From NCBI GenBank assembly GCA_035048815.1, contig JAUCBN010000034.1, positions 9,216,737 through 9,280,736 of the forward strand: 64,000 nucleotides of DNA, in the 5' to 3' direction. A program made the translations under genes and the position numbers. Each line of letters starts with the position of its first letter. Positions within the stretch are counted from its first letter, which is position 1. The notes beneath the pieces were generated by a model. The model was not told the DNA's origin and did no database searches. It was given only the letters and a program-made list of their open reading frames with translations. Of this stretch, positions 36,175 to 48,239 are shown piece by piece. The stretch is from Abelmoschus esculentus (lineage: Eukaryota > Streptophyta > Magnoliopsida > Malvales > Malvaceae).

Positions 36175-38750
36175 ATGGCATTGGCATTGGATCTTTCACA
36201 GTTTCTGTCATCTTCCTTAGCCATTGTCTTCCTTCTTACTCTTACGGTTGCTCAACAGCCGCCTCTACGCCATTTTTGTTTAGACGCAAGTGGTAACTTC
36301 ACGCAAAACAGTTCTTACGAGACAAACCTCAACGCCCTGCTTTCCTCTTTCTCCCGCAACACACCAAGTAATCACGGTTTCTATAATTTCACATCAGGCC
36401 AGCCGGGCTCGAACGTAGTTAACGCTGTTGCGCTGTGTAGGGGAGACTTGAATTCCAGCTCCAGCGACTGCTTCAACTGCATCAATACCGCCAACGCCGA
36501 GCTCAGAAACCTATGTCCTTACCAAAGAGAGGCAATCATCTGGTATGACTTCTGCATGTTCCGCTACACAAATCGTTCCATCCTTGGTGTGGTGGAGTTC
36601 ATCCCCAATTTCTCTAAGCAGAGTTCAAATAGCGTGGTCGATGTAGTTGCTTTTAATCAAGCCTTGGGTTCTTTACTGGACAAACTAAGAACTGTGGCTT
36701 CATCGGGGACTGCCCTCGGAAAGTTTGCGACAGGAAGTGCACATGTTACACCTTTTCAAAGAGTATATGCGCGTGTTCATTGTACTAATGATTTGTCTGA
36801 GTATGCTTGCCGATCTTGCTTGTCTCAAATCACCGTATATATCCCACGATATCTCGACGGAAGACAAGGAGGCAGGATATCTCTGCCCTGTGGTAATCTA
36901 AGGTTTGAGATTGTACGCTTCTATAATCTTACGGCTGCTGATATAGACACACAATCTCCCCTGCCCTCAATTGATCCCACAACTGGTAGTGGTAGGTACC
37001 TTATCTACCTTGTTTATCAAGTCATCACTTGTTTCTTGTACCAAATAAGAACATCAGAATTTCATATCCTTTTGCTGAATTTTCGCAGGAAATGAGAGTT
37101 CTTCATCTCGAACAACTATTATCATATCCATCTCGGTTGTTGCTTTTTCTCTACTTCTCATTTTCTGTTTCATCTTCATCATCTTAAGATTGAGGAAGCC
37201 AAAGCTGAAACCTCAAAGTAAGTAAAGAAATCGATTTACTATTATCAGACTTCCCGGTTTTGCAGGAAATTTACTTGCTTATGTTCTATTGTTGCACCTC
37301 TGAAGAGTATGAAGGAACTGAATCAGCAGATGAAATCACAACTCCAGAGTCCTTACAGTATGATTTCAACATCATTAGAGCGGCAACAAATAACTTTTCT
37401 GGTGCAAATATGCTTGGACAAGGTGGATTTGGGGCAGTTTATAAGGTATACATTGAAATTAAGAAAAAGGGTGTTTTACAGAATCATAAGTTGAATTACC
37501 CATATGCTTATATAGGTTTCATTCTGATATCTTCTCAGGGCACACTTGCTGGTGGGAAATTAATAGCAGTGAAAAGGCTGTCTTCAAATTCGGGACAAGG
37601 AGAACTCGAGTTCAAAAACGAGGTTCGATTGATGGCCAACCTTCAACATAGGAATTTGGTTAGGCTCCTAGGTTTCTGCCTTGAAGGAGTTGAAAGGCTT
37701 CTCATCTATGAGTTTGTGCCTAATGGAAGTTTGGATAAAATCTTATTTGGTATGATATTTCAGTCATCAGTAAGTGTATTACTGCATTATAGAACCTATG
37801 CTAAAAAATTCATTAATCCTGTTTTGCACATTTATGGTGAGGTAGATCTTGTTAGGCAGCCAGATTTGAACTGGGAAATACGATACAAGATCATAGAAGG
37901 CATTGCTCGCGGACTTCTCTACCTTCATCAAGATTCTCGACTCAGAATCATTCACCGTGATCTCAAAGCTAGCAATATATTGTTGGACGCAGAGATGACT
38001 CCAAAAATTGCAGATTTCGGCATGGCAAGATTGTGTGCTTTTGATCAAACTCAAGGTGCTACTAGTAGAATCGTCGGAACATAGTAAGTAGTACAAAATC
38101 ATCTTGTCCTCAAATAACTGAACGATTTAAAAACTAACAAGTCACTGATTTTTCTTATATTGACCGACATGCAGCGGATACATGGCGCCTGAGTATGTAA
38201 TGCATGGTCAATTCTCGGTTAAATCGGATGTTTTCAGCTTTGGTGTACTGGTTTTGGAGATTTTAAACGGTCAAATGAACAGTAGTTTTCGAAATGGGAG
38301 TAGCTTAGAAGATCTTCTAAGCTTTGTAAGTATCCAAATCGTCTGCATATTATGATGCATGAAAGGAAGAGTTTATGAATTTGCATGAACTAAACCCTGC
38401 AGGCTTGGAGAAATTGGGAAGCTGGGACAGCATTGGAAGTGGTAGATCCCTGCTTGAGGGAAGGTTCAAGGACTGATCTGATGAGATGCATCCACATTGG
38501 GCTGCTTTGTGTTCAGAAAAATGTAGCACAGAGACCAAACATGGCCTCACTTTTTCTAATGCTTACTAGCTACTCTTCCACTCTCCCATTACCCTCGGAG
38601 CCTGCATTTGTTATACACAGCAGAACCCCATCGGCGATGCAACGATCGGAGGAATTAAATTCCGGGGCAACAACATCGAGTCAATCCAGAAATGATATCG
38701 GACCTGTCTCCGACAATGAGCTTTCCATCACCGAGATGTATCCAAGATAG
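36175..38750 (+). CDS. Cysteine-rich receptor-like protein kinase (DUF26 / CRK), seven exons
   Basis: Plasma-membrane receptor kinase of the plant CRK family, expected to sense an apoplastic signal and phosphorylate Ser/Thr targets. Proposed exons: 36175-36991, 37089-37217, 37306-37445, 37539-37749, 37846-38083, 38175-38325, 38403-38750. All introns are GT-AG with phases in register, giving 677 residues, normal for the family. Residues 1-26 look like a signal peptide. Two stress-antifungal (DUF26) repeats follow, with Cys triplets C88/C99/C102 (10-residue first gap, usually 8) and C203/C212/C215 (canonical). Exon 2 encodes the transmembrane helix (about 281-304). The kinase shows GQGGFG at 353-358, Lys374, HRDLKASN 469-476 and DFG 489-491, so it is an RD kinase, then MAPEY. 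The exon 3 acceptor was chosen because the earlier AG at 37265 leads to a stop. No disabling change seen; it appears intact. The exact orthologue cannot be named. Confidence 0.9.
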
Positions 38751-38836
38751 CACCGTGGTCACAGTTGTATGCCTTTTTGTGTCAATCACCCTCATTATCA
38801 TTCTTGATTTTTATTAAGTTTAGTGGTTGATTAGGA

Positions 38837-38842
38837 AATAAA
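38837..38842 (+). terminator. Candidate polyadenylation signal of the CRK gene
   Basis: AATAAA 87 bp after the stop codon, followed by T/G-rich sequence (repeated 'gttt'). Confidence 0.4.
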
Positions 38843-39099
38843 TGTAAAAAGACTGGTTTATTGTTTGTTTGTTTGTTTCATTCGTACAAAAGGGTATGAG
38901 GTTGAAGCTTCATAGCTTATCTGCTTCCACCACTCCCACATCAATAAACTACTCATGATTTTATTCGAGTGAAAAAAAAAAGTTTTGAACAACTTAAGAC
39001 TTGTTTAAGAAAACAACAGTCTTGACTTAACCAAAATCGAGTAAAAGTTTTGTGGTTTTAAGTGATACATCTTAAATAGATTTGCTTGTGACCTTAGGT

Positions 39100-39965
39100 A
39101 AGAAAGAAAAGTTATGTGTTACGTCTTGAGATAACTTGGTTTATAAACATAATTATCCTACTCATGATTTAGAGTTGGTAGCAGTTATCTTCGTTTTAAA
39201 TATTTAGAGACATTATTTGTACAAAAAAAATGTTACATCTACATCGATTACAAAAGTTTAAAGTATTTGCTCAAACAAACAAAAATTAAATTTGAAACAA
39301 TATTAATAGATTGAGTTACTCAAGGATAATGATTGTGTGATTGAGTATCATCTTAAAAATTTTAATGTAATTGCAGACACGTTAAGCCAGAAGTCAATGA
39401 TTGACTTGAGAGGTATGTTTTTCCGTTTAAGGATGATTAATGATGGTGACCTTTAGTTAAACTTTGTGTGGAACCAAACTTGGTACAAGAGATTAAGTAG
39501 ACTCTAGCACTAAACGAGGATTTAATTTTTAAGATTAAGATAATGAAATAGAGTGAGACAATCGAGTTTAGAGTGGGAAATGAGATTTTATATTTTTAAT
39601 ATGGTTTGTGTGTTTCGACTATTGATGAGTTGAGAAGTTGGATCCTTAAAGAAATCCACAATAATCATTTTTTTATTCACCCGATTATTAATAAGATGTA
39701 TCGAGATTTGTGATTGTTCTATTAATGGTCAAAGATAAAAAAAGACTTCAAGTTCATGAATAGATACTTGGCTTGTTAGCAAGTTACGACCGAATATCAA
39801 AACCTTTTGGAATGCTTTAGTAGATTTAGATTGTATAGTGGAAGTGAAATCAGGTAATGGTGGATTTTGTGATTGATTTACCGATAAAAAACATAATATA
39901 ATTTACGTTATTGTGGATATATTGATTAAGGTGACACACTTTTTACCATCTTTAACAAAGCTTTT
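39100..39965 (+). pseudogene. Decayed Ty3/gypsy pol fragment (RNase H to integrase)
   Basis: Plus-strand fragments in several frames: near 39165-39210 ELVAVIFVLNI then RHYLY (RNase H), YIDYKSLKYLLKQ near 39240, DCVIEYHLKNFNVIADTLSQ near 39330-39390, NNHFFIHPIINKMYRDL (integrase zinc-binding region) near 39660-39710, and VDILIKVTHFLPS (integrase core entry) near 39915-39950. The order and motifs match the Tekay-type copies elsewhere in the window. Many stops and no LTRs: an old orphan fragment. Confidence 0.65.
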
Positions 39966-40264
39966 TTTTTCACCATTTCAAGCAAAGTTTATTTTGAATT
40001 ATAAACCATTTGATATTGAAAAACTTTCCCTTAATCAATACTCTGAGTTTTTACATAAAAAGATCAAATATCACTTTTTTAACTTGATTTTGAAGAAATG
40101 GATGAAGATGAAATACAAAAGCAAAGAAGACAAGATGAGGCTTTATGTCGAGAAATAAGAGAGGAGCAACTTTTTCTTTAAAATTTTTTAATTATGTTAT
40201 GTCCTTTGTCCTTATCTTCCAAACTTATAACTTCAAAATACAACACAAGCCCAACAACCATAAA

Positions 40265-40360
40265 CCATGCAAATTTTGGGAAATGTTAGTGTTTAATATT
40301 AATTTTAAGTGTATGGGGATGTTTGAAAAAATATTAGGCAAATGAACCAAAAGGAACAGT
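40265..40360. repeat. Left inverted repeat of the Mutator-like element
   Basis: Matches the reverse complement of 44072-44168 through 'gcaaattttg', 'attaattttaag', 'gatgtttgaaa' and the core 'tattaggcaaatga'. Similarity fades outward of 40265. Confidence 0.6.
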
Positions 40361-41073
40361 AGCTCGTCATGTCTGTCTGACGAGGTTTATTTCTCGGTTT
40401 AACCTCTCGTTACTAAGGCGTAAGTAAGCCGTGGCGAATGAAACACCCCACTAAAAGGTGGCGAAATTACACCGAAAACGCCTCCAATAGGTGGCGATGT
40501 TCTGCTCCCAATGCTACTCTGTTGCCTGCACGAATGCATGCTTCTCTATTGCTGCACGAATGCATGCTTGTCTGCAACCTGTTGTGGCAAATGCATGCAA
40601 TGGTTGATAAGTGTGGTAAGGATACATGCAATGGTTGATAGGTGGCGCCTGCTGAAGGCATACATGTGGAGGTGTTTTTTTTTTTAATATTTCTATATAT
40701 AAGTATTGGTGAAGGTTGAATACATTCTGATATATCTAAAATTTTAAAAGTATAAGTGAAAAATTTGAGAGAATTTTATAAAACTAATAGATTGGTGTTG
40801 GTGTTTTTTCGAGCGATTTGAAAGGTAAGTATTTTAATATATTTTATAAATAAGATTATTCTTTAATATTAATATATTTTTAAATTTTTATTGTTGATAT
40901 ATGTTTTTTATTCCTTTATTTTGTTGAATTTTGTTTGTATTTTTTATTTATATTTTTTATGGCTGATTATATTTGTAAATTTATTTTTTTTATTATATTT
41001 TGTTTTACCGTTGTTTAAGTTTGTTGTTGAATTATTTTAACTAATTTTAGTTGTATAAATTTTTAAATAGAAA

Positions 41074-42799
41074 ATGGCATACACAAATGTTTTGTTGTAC
41101 CGTGATCATGAGCACATTTCGTCTCATCTAAGTGAAGAACAAGTAAGTAATGTATAAAAATTGTCATTTGTATAAAAAATTTCCTAATTTTGTTTATTAA
41201 TAGAATAATTAATTATTATAGGGTGTTGAGCATACCATTCGTCGTAGAGGAATGAAGATAAAGGAACCTTCTGAACAAATAATTCCTTACTTGCAGCGCG
41301 CCGGATTTTATTATGCTTCATTTCTTCGTGGATTCAAGATTATCCTCGGGTTGATTACTGGTTTGATTGAATGATGGAGACCAGAGACTCACACCTTTCA
41401 TTTTCCATTCGGTGAATGTACGATAACTCTAGAGGATGTTGCAATACAATTGGGTGTCCAAATCAATGGAAATCCATTGGTGGCAGAAAACAAGTATAAT
41501 GCATTTGAGCTTTGTATGCAGTATCTTGGTAAAATTCCCCCGGAATCATGTGTGGACAGTCTACATCTAGGAATTTCATGGTTACAGCGTGAATTTATTG
41601 TAACAGATGATTATGGTCACTGAGAACTTGAGTTTGCCACCCGAGCCTATATATTACAACTCATTGGTGGGATATTGATGGCAAACACTTCTGGAAATAT
41701 GGTTCACACTCAAAATCTACCATTCTTGGCTGATTTTGACAATACTGCTACGTATAGTTGGGGCTCTGCAATTTTGGCTTTTTTGTACCATGAAATGTGC
41801 AAAGTATCAATTATGAATGGTGATAAGAAGAATTCAGATATGGGTGGATGCCAAATATTATTGCAGTCTTGGGCATGACATAGATTGCCTTATCTAACGC
41901 CCATTTTGGATTTACCTGTAGCAATGGAGTTTCCACTTGTTGGAAGGTATTATTGTTTTTATATTCGTATATGTATTTTTATTGATTATTTAGAACTATA
42001 AGTATAATATGTTGACAGATGGAGACATAAGTTAAGAAATACGGGGTTGGTTCACAATACTGCTAGAGAAACAAGACTCAAAATCCAAACAATAGGAAAA
42101 AATCAGGTATGTCAATTTGACCCTTATTTTTAATTGTATTTTAAACTATAAGTCTAATATATATTTTTTTTAGTTCACTTGGCAGCCATACAATAATGAA
42201 ACAATCATGTCTTGTATACCGGACAATGTTAAGCAATGTTCTTCATTTTGGGAGCAGTCGTGCCTTTGATTTATTTTTCTATTATCGAGTTTCAATGTGC
42301 TAACCGAGTATTGCGACAATTCAACTTTCATCAATACATTCCTGAATCTCCACCTGAACGGATTCATACTCTTCGTAGAGGCCAATTCAATGAAAATTGG
42401 GATGTGAAACAAGCTGAATTTATTGAATAGTGGGAGGAAAGGAGGATGCGATGGCCTCTTAATTTGAGTCCAATTGAAGCAAATGATTTTGAATTTAATA
42501 CAGAGTACTATTCTTGGTTTTCAGTACATGGAAAACCTTTCATAGTATGTCTTGAAGAAGCAAATGCATGGTTTGAAAATCCTCATTGTTCACGACACGT
42601 ACAGTTTAATCAGATACCATCTTGGCCTCTCGTTCAATCACAATCTGAATCAATACATGGAAGCCATTATTCGGGTGAAGAAACTCAACATGAACGTCCA
42701 TCGTCAAATGTCCCAGTTTGTGGTAGCTCATCTTCTCAATCGGGTTATAATGATGATGGAGGATACGTACCCATCAAGGACATTTACTTTTCCAATTAA
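41074..42799 (+). pseudogene. Plant-mobile-domain (MAIN-like / 'phosphatase 7 long form' type) gene, inactivated
   Basis: Exon 1 41074-41142 (MAYTNVLLYRDHEHISSHLS, GT donor), exon 2 about 41222-41947, exon 3 about 42020-42107, exon 4 about 42174-42799, each with GT-AG borders. Exon 2 holds the PMD signature: IIPYLQRAGFYYASFLRGF, RPETHTFHFPFGECTITLED, AIQLGVQINGNPL, YSWGSAILAFLYHEMCK. Broken by TGA near 41371 (before WRPETHTFH), TGA near 41621 and TGA near 41876 (where WA-W/Y is expected), a frameshift in exon 4 near 42260 and a TAG near 42428. The last open stretch, 42446-42799, is the serine-rich C-terminus. The host PMD proteins act in silencing and development. This copy is transposon cargo and dead. 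Confidence 0.7.
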
Positions 42800-43349
42800 T
42801 ACATCGTACACAGTAGGTTTGTGAATTAGATTCAGCAACACAGAATGATGTATGCCGACGAATGCAATACTCCTTCACTGCCAGTTGCCCAACTTCTTTT
42901 GTTTCGAATTGGCCCTTCAATACCAATTCACCAAAGCTCGTAGAAGATGAAGAACCAAATATGTGCACTTGATGTTCTGGATCTCGCATTGCAGCATAAT
43001 CAACCTCAAACATGTGGGATGGAGGAACATAAGCTGAATATGAGGGTTCTACTTATTGGGGATCTGGATTAACATAACCCCAAACTGGAGGTGCCTCATT
43101 TCTTAAACCGAGTCGAGTAACAACTATGGCCCAAACATCATCTTCAACATTTACACCGTTATCGTCAAATACATCCACCATAACAACTTCAACATCGTCG
43201 CCATCGAGTAAGTGCACCTCATCATCTCCAGTAATCGGAATAATATTTTCTTCATCTTCACTAAAATCATCAACAGATTCACCCCAACGACCAAATATAG
43301 ATTCGGTCTCATAATTTGTTGATGAATTCATATTGTTCAAATCACTCAA
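42774..43349 (-). pseudogene. N-terminal part of a MuDR-type transposase, truncated
   Basis: Minus-strand frames 43349-43053 (acidic N-terminus, DDVEVVMVDVFDDNGVNVED) and 43013-42774. The second contains the Mutator transposase DNA-binding N-domain: FGELVLKGQFETKEVGQLAVKEYCI and TYCVRCINWKSKCP. A stop separates the two, and the protein ends where the convergent PMD gene ends (26-bp overlap). The catalytic DDE domain and the SWIM zinc finger are absent, so this copy cannot transpose itself. Confidence 0.65.
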
Positions 43350-43450
43350 AATTTTTGGTAAACTCGCATAAGACTAATACATACATATTTCACAATCCAA
43401 ACTACCATATACATATAAATTAAAAATTAAAATATATATATATATATAAC

Positions 43451-44061
43451 ACGCCACCCTTTGGTGGCGTGGTGTCTCCATATAATTTAAAATTGGCCAA
43501 TTTAATGGTTAAAAAATGGACAGTTTTCTTTTCAGTCTTCACCCTCTGTTCTCATTCGCTGCTGGAATTAGCTTGTTTCGTAAATTGAATGCATGAATTT
43601 TTTTCTAGAACCAATAAATTGTGCAGGGAGCTTGCATTGGCCAAGCAGGCGGTGAATACAGGAATCTTGCATGAAAATATTGAAATCGTACAGAGAGCTT
43701 CCATGCAATGGTCGATCAGATTCATGCAGAAGCTTGTACCACGCCACCCAAAGGTGGCGTTCTCAGTTTGATTCTCAAAACAGCGTTTTGCTTGCATGCA
43801 TTGGCCAAGCAAGCGGCACTGCAGGGCACTGCAGGAAATGGAATAATGTTGAAATCAGTTCTCGATCAGGTTGACCACCAAGTTGAACCACGCCACCAAA
43901 AAGTGGCATTCTCAGTTGGCTACCTCGCAACCAAAAAATGGTGTTGTCAGTCCTGGAATCACGCCAGGTAGACATGGCGTGGTCTGATCTCGGCTTGCTT
44001 ACAAGCCGGCTTGGCCGGTTGAAAGAAAAAGAAATGCACCTTGCCACCTTTTGGTGGCGAG
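43451..44061. repeat. Series of GCCACC...GGTGGC hairpins
   Basis: 20-bp near-perfect palindromes at 43451-43470, 43741-43760, 43890-43909 and 44042-44060, with weaker ones near 43925-43945 and 43960-43985. All have the form (A)CGCCACC, 3-5 A/T-rich bases, GGTGGCG(T). Half-sites GGTGGCG also occur at about 40458, 40491 and 40642 near the left inverted repeat. Confidence 0.7.
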
Positions 44062-44071
44062 ATCACAATAT

Positions 44072-44168
44072 TACTGTTCCTTTTGGCTCATTTGCCTAAT
44101 ATTCTTTCAAACATCTTCATACCCCTAAAATTAATTTTAAACATCAATATTTTTCAAAATTTGCCCAT
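44072..44168. repeat. Right inverted repeat of the Mutator-like element
   Basis: Inverted match of 40265-40360 (core TCATTTGCCTAATA). Outward similarity is lost near 44170. Confidence 0.6.
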
Positions 44169-44789
44169 AAACCAAAGCAAAATGGCTCTTAAGACTTAAA
44201 AATACAACTCAAATATAAAACTCACACTTCAAATTAAATCAACTCTCGAATTTTAAAATTTGGGTCATTATAATTTCTCGATAATTTGTGATCCTGGATA
44301 TAATCGTTCGTACGAGTATTAAATGCTATATAATCGTGAGTACTTGATGTTTTGTGATCCTGAGTACAATATATTTAAAACGATGGTTTGTGATCCCAAG
44401 TTAAGATAAAAGTGAATAAATTTGACTTAGTTTATATAATTGTCTAATTGTTGATTAATGCTTGCTCATAGTTTGAGTACATTACCTTAATTCTTGTAGT
44501 GAGCAGTTATATATACGTAGAACCTTAACTCTTTTTTGGGTATATAAACTTCTAATTTCATCTTTTAAAACATAGTGATTTAAACTTGTATGAAACTCCT
44601 TATTTATAAAATTCGAACTCATTTATGAAAACATTTTATCATGGTTTAAGTGGTTTTCATTTATAGATAAATTTGAGATTTTAATTGAAATAAAATTTTT
44701 AATAGTTGAAATAAAAGTAGACTGAATATAATATCTTGAATCTATTGAGATCGGGGTGTTTCATAATTGGTCATAAAGTACACATTACT
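44169..44789. other. AT-rich spacer
   Basis: No gene. 44285-44400 repeats the phrase 'tttgtgatcc' three times at irregular spacing. Otherwise nothing recognisable. Confidence 0.35.
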
Positions 44790-44797
44790 TTTATATG

Positions 44798-45480
44798 TAG
44801 GGTTGTAAATGAACCTAATGTTTGGTGAACCGTTCGTGAATATTTTAGCGAGAAGTTCGTTTATGTTTGTTTATTTATTAAATGAATGAATATGAATAAG
44901 ATTTTTTTGTTCGCTTTGTTAAATGAAAGAACATGAACAAATGGATTGTTCGTTCATTTTTGTTCGTGAACTTTCACTAGTCCGTTCGTTTATGTTCATT
45001 TATGTTTGTTCATTTATGTTCGTTTGATTATGTTTGTTTATGTCCGTTCGTTTATGTTTGTTCGTTTATATTCATTTAAGTTTATTAACTTATGTCTAGG
45101 GTGTTCATTGTTCGGTTAAACCGAACTAATCGACTAAACTAAAACAAAATTGGTTAATCTATTAGTTAATTTTAAGTTTTGGCTAATGATTAAGAGTTTT
45201 TTTAATTTTAATTATCAATTAATTCGGTTTCAAATCGATTTATTAACAAATATGTTCGTTTATGTTTGTTTGTGTTCATTTTATGTTCATTTATCATGTT
45301 AACAAACGAATATGAACGAACATGAATGAACATGAACAAGCTACATTCCTTAATGAATGGACACGAACAAGAAATTTTATGTTCGTTTATGTTCATGTTC
45401 GTTCATTTGTTCGATTAAAGTTAAACGAACGAACATTAACACACCCTCGTTCGTGTTCGTTCGGTTCGTTTATAACCCTA
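44798..45480. mobile_element. hAT-type fold-back MITE built of GTTCGTTTATG repeats
   Basis: 8-bp duplications TTTATATG (44790-44797 and 45481-45488) flank inverted ends TAGGGTTGTAAATGAACC and TAGGGTTATAAACGAACC. The arms are made of many variants of 'tgttcgtttatg', on one strand at 44850-45090 and on the other at 45300-45440, so the whole could fold on itself. A different sequence starting TAGGGTGTTCATTG lies between the arms (45098 to about 45240) and may be a second insertion. An 8-bp duplication and TAGGG ends are typical of hAT elements. No transposase. Confidence 0.75.
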
Positions 45481-45488
45481 TTTATATG

Positions 45489-47696
45489 TATTAAATTTAT
45501 AATCTCATGATTAAAGAACTAGATACAAATAATCACTTCATACCTACTGGTTACAGCAAGATCTTTTTATCCTGCTATAACATATGTAAAAGTTTTGGGG
45601 AAAGATGATTAAACTTGGTTAAGTTTTGGTAATCACGAAGGATGGATATTGAACGGATACAAATTAGGATTGAATATTAAAAAAGATAATAATTAATTAA
45701 ACTTTTAAATTAAAAATTAAAAAATAAAGATCTTATTTCATTATTATTTAAATTAAAAATATCTTAAATATTAAGATAAACTATATAGTGATTATTAAAC
45801 TATAAAAAATTTATAATTTTGATCATTAAATTATTTTTTACATCAGTATTATCGTTAAAAATTAATGGTTGATGATCAAAATATAATTTAATAGTTCAAT
45901 ACTAAAATATAAAATTTTAATAGCTCAGTGGACATTAGTATAATTTACCCTAAATATTATTATATTAAAAAATTGGACGGTACAAGAGCATCTTTCAAAT
46001 AGTATATGCCTCCGTCCCTTTATGCAAAACTCAATAGGTCTGAAATAGACGACATCAAAAACAGGGTCCCATGGGAAAAATTATTGGGGCAGGGTCCCAG
46101 ATAGACCTGGTTCAATCAAATGGATTTATATAAATTAAGATGTGTAATTAACTCAAATATGAAATTGATTCAAAATTTAAAATAAATCAAATTATAATTA
46201 ACCTAAGTTTTAGTTAAGTTAAAATGAAGTAAAATTAATTTGTAATTAAATTGAATTTCAATCTAATAGAATAAAATCAAATCGAAAGCAATTTAAAATA
46301 AATAAATATTAAAATTAAATAAATAAAAATAATATGTCAATTGTCTCACAATTTATCAAAAAACTAAATATACATATTATTTAAAGTTATATATAAAGAG
46401 TAAAAATTTAATTTAGCCTAAAAATTTGGTTAAAAATGGTTGATCTCTTAATAACCTAGAGTATTGATCCGATTCAAAATTAAACGACACAAAAATAACT
46501 CATATAATATTAGCCGAGCTCAAAGCCAACTAAACAAAAGATAATCAACACGACCCAATACCCGAATCAAAATTATCATAAACTCAAATTAAAATTAAAT
46601 CAAACCTGAATCAATATAAATTTAAATAAATATGATTAAATTTAAAATAAATCAAATCAAAATTAAATTGAACAACTTATTTATCAGCTCTATTTTTCAA
46701 GTCCTGGTAAATACACTGCTCAGTTCTATGGTACAAAACACACGTTTTTTTTCAAGTTTGTTTTCTGTTCTTTTCAACCGCCGCAGCCTCTCTTTAGCTG
46801 GCTCAGTTGAGTCGGGGAAGGAGCTAGGATGAAACATTGACAGAGGTAAAGACCTATTAAGCTTTTAAATCTAAAAATTGAGAAAAATAAAAATTTTATT
46901 TTATTATTATTTAAACTAAAAAAGACCTTATGTATAATTATACCAAAAAATTTAAGAGGGTCTCTTTCCCCTTCTATAAATAAGCTAGTAGATTTATTTT
47001 AAAATTTATTCAGAAAATATAAATTTCTAAATAATATTTTACCATTTTTATTATCTCTGTAAATTATAAATAATAATAGAGATAATAAAAAGGAGTAAAA
47101 AATTATTCAGAAAAAATCCATAATATTTATTTCTAATTTTTTCGAATTTAATTTTAAAATTTTAATAAATATCTATGCAAAATATAATTATTTATTTAAA
47201 TGATTTTTCATTTATAAAAATATTTAAAAATAAAATATTAAATATTAACTTTAAAAAATAATCCAACCAAAAATAAAATAATGTTTAATATAATATATTA
47301 CATTCTTAATCAACAAATATTATTTTAAAAATATCAGACGAATATAATATACTTACAATCAAGGATGATTCTGGACGTGTATAATAAAATTATTGTAAAT
47401 TTAAAAAATGACTTAAAACAAATTAAATTAAATACTGATAAAAAATAATTTTGGATTAATAAAAAATATAAGAAAAAATAAAATATATTACATTTCATAA
47501 ATTTTGAGTTATTTTAAATTTAATTTTAATTCAAACATTTGTCAAGTAGTGTGAATTTATTTAAAGGGCATCGAACATACTATTATTTCATGATTATGTA
47601 CCTTGTTAATAATACTTTAAATCATAATAAATTTAAATATTTACTAAATAAATATTTATCTTGTATAATTTTTAAAATTAAATATTTAATTAATCT
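45489..47696. other. AT-rich intergenic region
   Basis: No gene supported. 45785-45950 shows a weak inverted repeat around 'ttttgatcat' that may be an old MITE. Around 46690-46850 composition is more balanced (a 66-codon ORF at 46632-46832 has no domain). Confidence 0.35.
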
Positions 47697-48239
47697 TAAA
47701 CTGTAACACCTCAATCCGGGTGTCACATTTGGGCCATAAGCCCAAACCCGTGTCCATAAAATTTCAAAGTCAAACTCAAGTCAAACCATTAAATAAGACA
47801 TAATTTAAAACGATATTTAAAAATCCAAAGTAGTTTAACAACCCAAAATAACATCGGAGCTCCAAAATATTCTAGTAAAATATTTGACCTTACAACTAAA
47901 TAAATAGAGTTACAATTACAACAATGGTCCTACAAATACATAGCCCAAATAATCTAGTAATTGTACTCTATCAACCGGTCAATACTGAAGTCTCAAAACG
48001 ATGGTGCTTCGTCACGTCCGCCCGAACGTCCATCTACTTAACTACGCATGGAAACAAATTCCAAAACGTTGAGCTACGAAAGATCAGTGGGTAAACGACT
48101 GTGCTTTCAAGTGAATCATAACTATAACATGCTAGATAAGATAACATGATGATATGACATGTCAAATGCAACCAACGGATAAAGTAAACAAATCAAGTGT
48201 GAGGCCCACTGCCAACCCGACACTGGGGAACTCACCTTG

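Larger units (their letters stand above)
40265..44168. mobile_element. Mutator-like element carrying a plant-mobile-domain gene and a truncated MuDR transposase
   Basis: Inverted repeats about 96 bp long, at 40265-40360 and 44072-44168, share blocks such as TATTAGGCAAATGA and CCAAAAGGAACAGTA (about 80% by eye). Inside are a broken plant-mobile-domain (PMD) gene on the plus strand and the first part of a MuDR-type transposase on the minus strand, converging near 42780. Both ends have clusters of GGTGGCG hairpins. PMD genes riding on Mutator-like elements and LTR elements are known in plants. The outermost ends and the 9-bp target duplication could not be fixed. Confidence 0.6.

Noticed and set aside
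36992..37095. Extension of CRK exon 1 to the ORF stop at 37095
   Set aside because: Reading through gives a hydrophobic tail and no kinase. Splicing at 36991 joins precisely to a transmembrane exon and restores the family architecture.
45785..45950. Possible MITE around an inverted 'ttttgatcat' segment
   Set aside because: Inverted similarity is weak and no target duplication was visible; mentioned only in the spacer entry.
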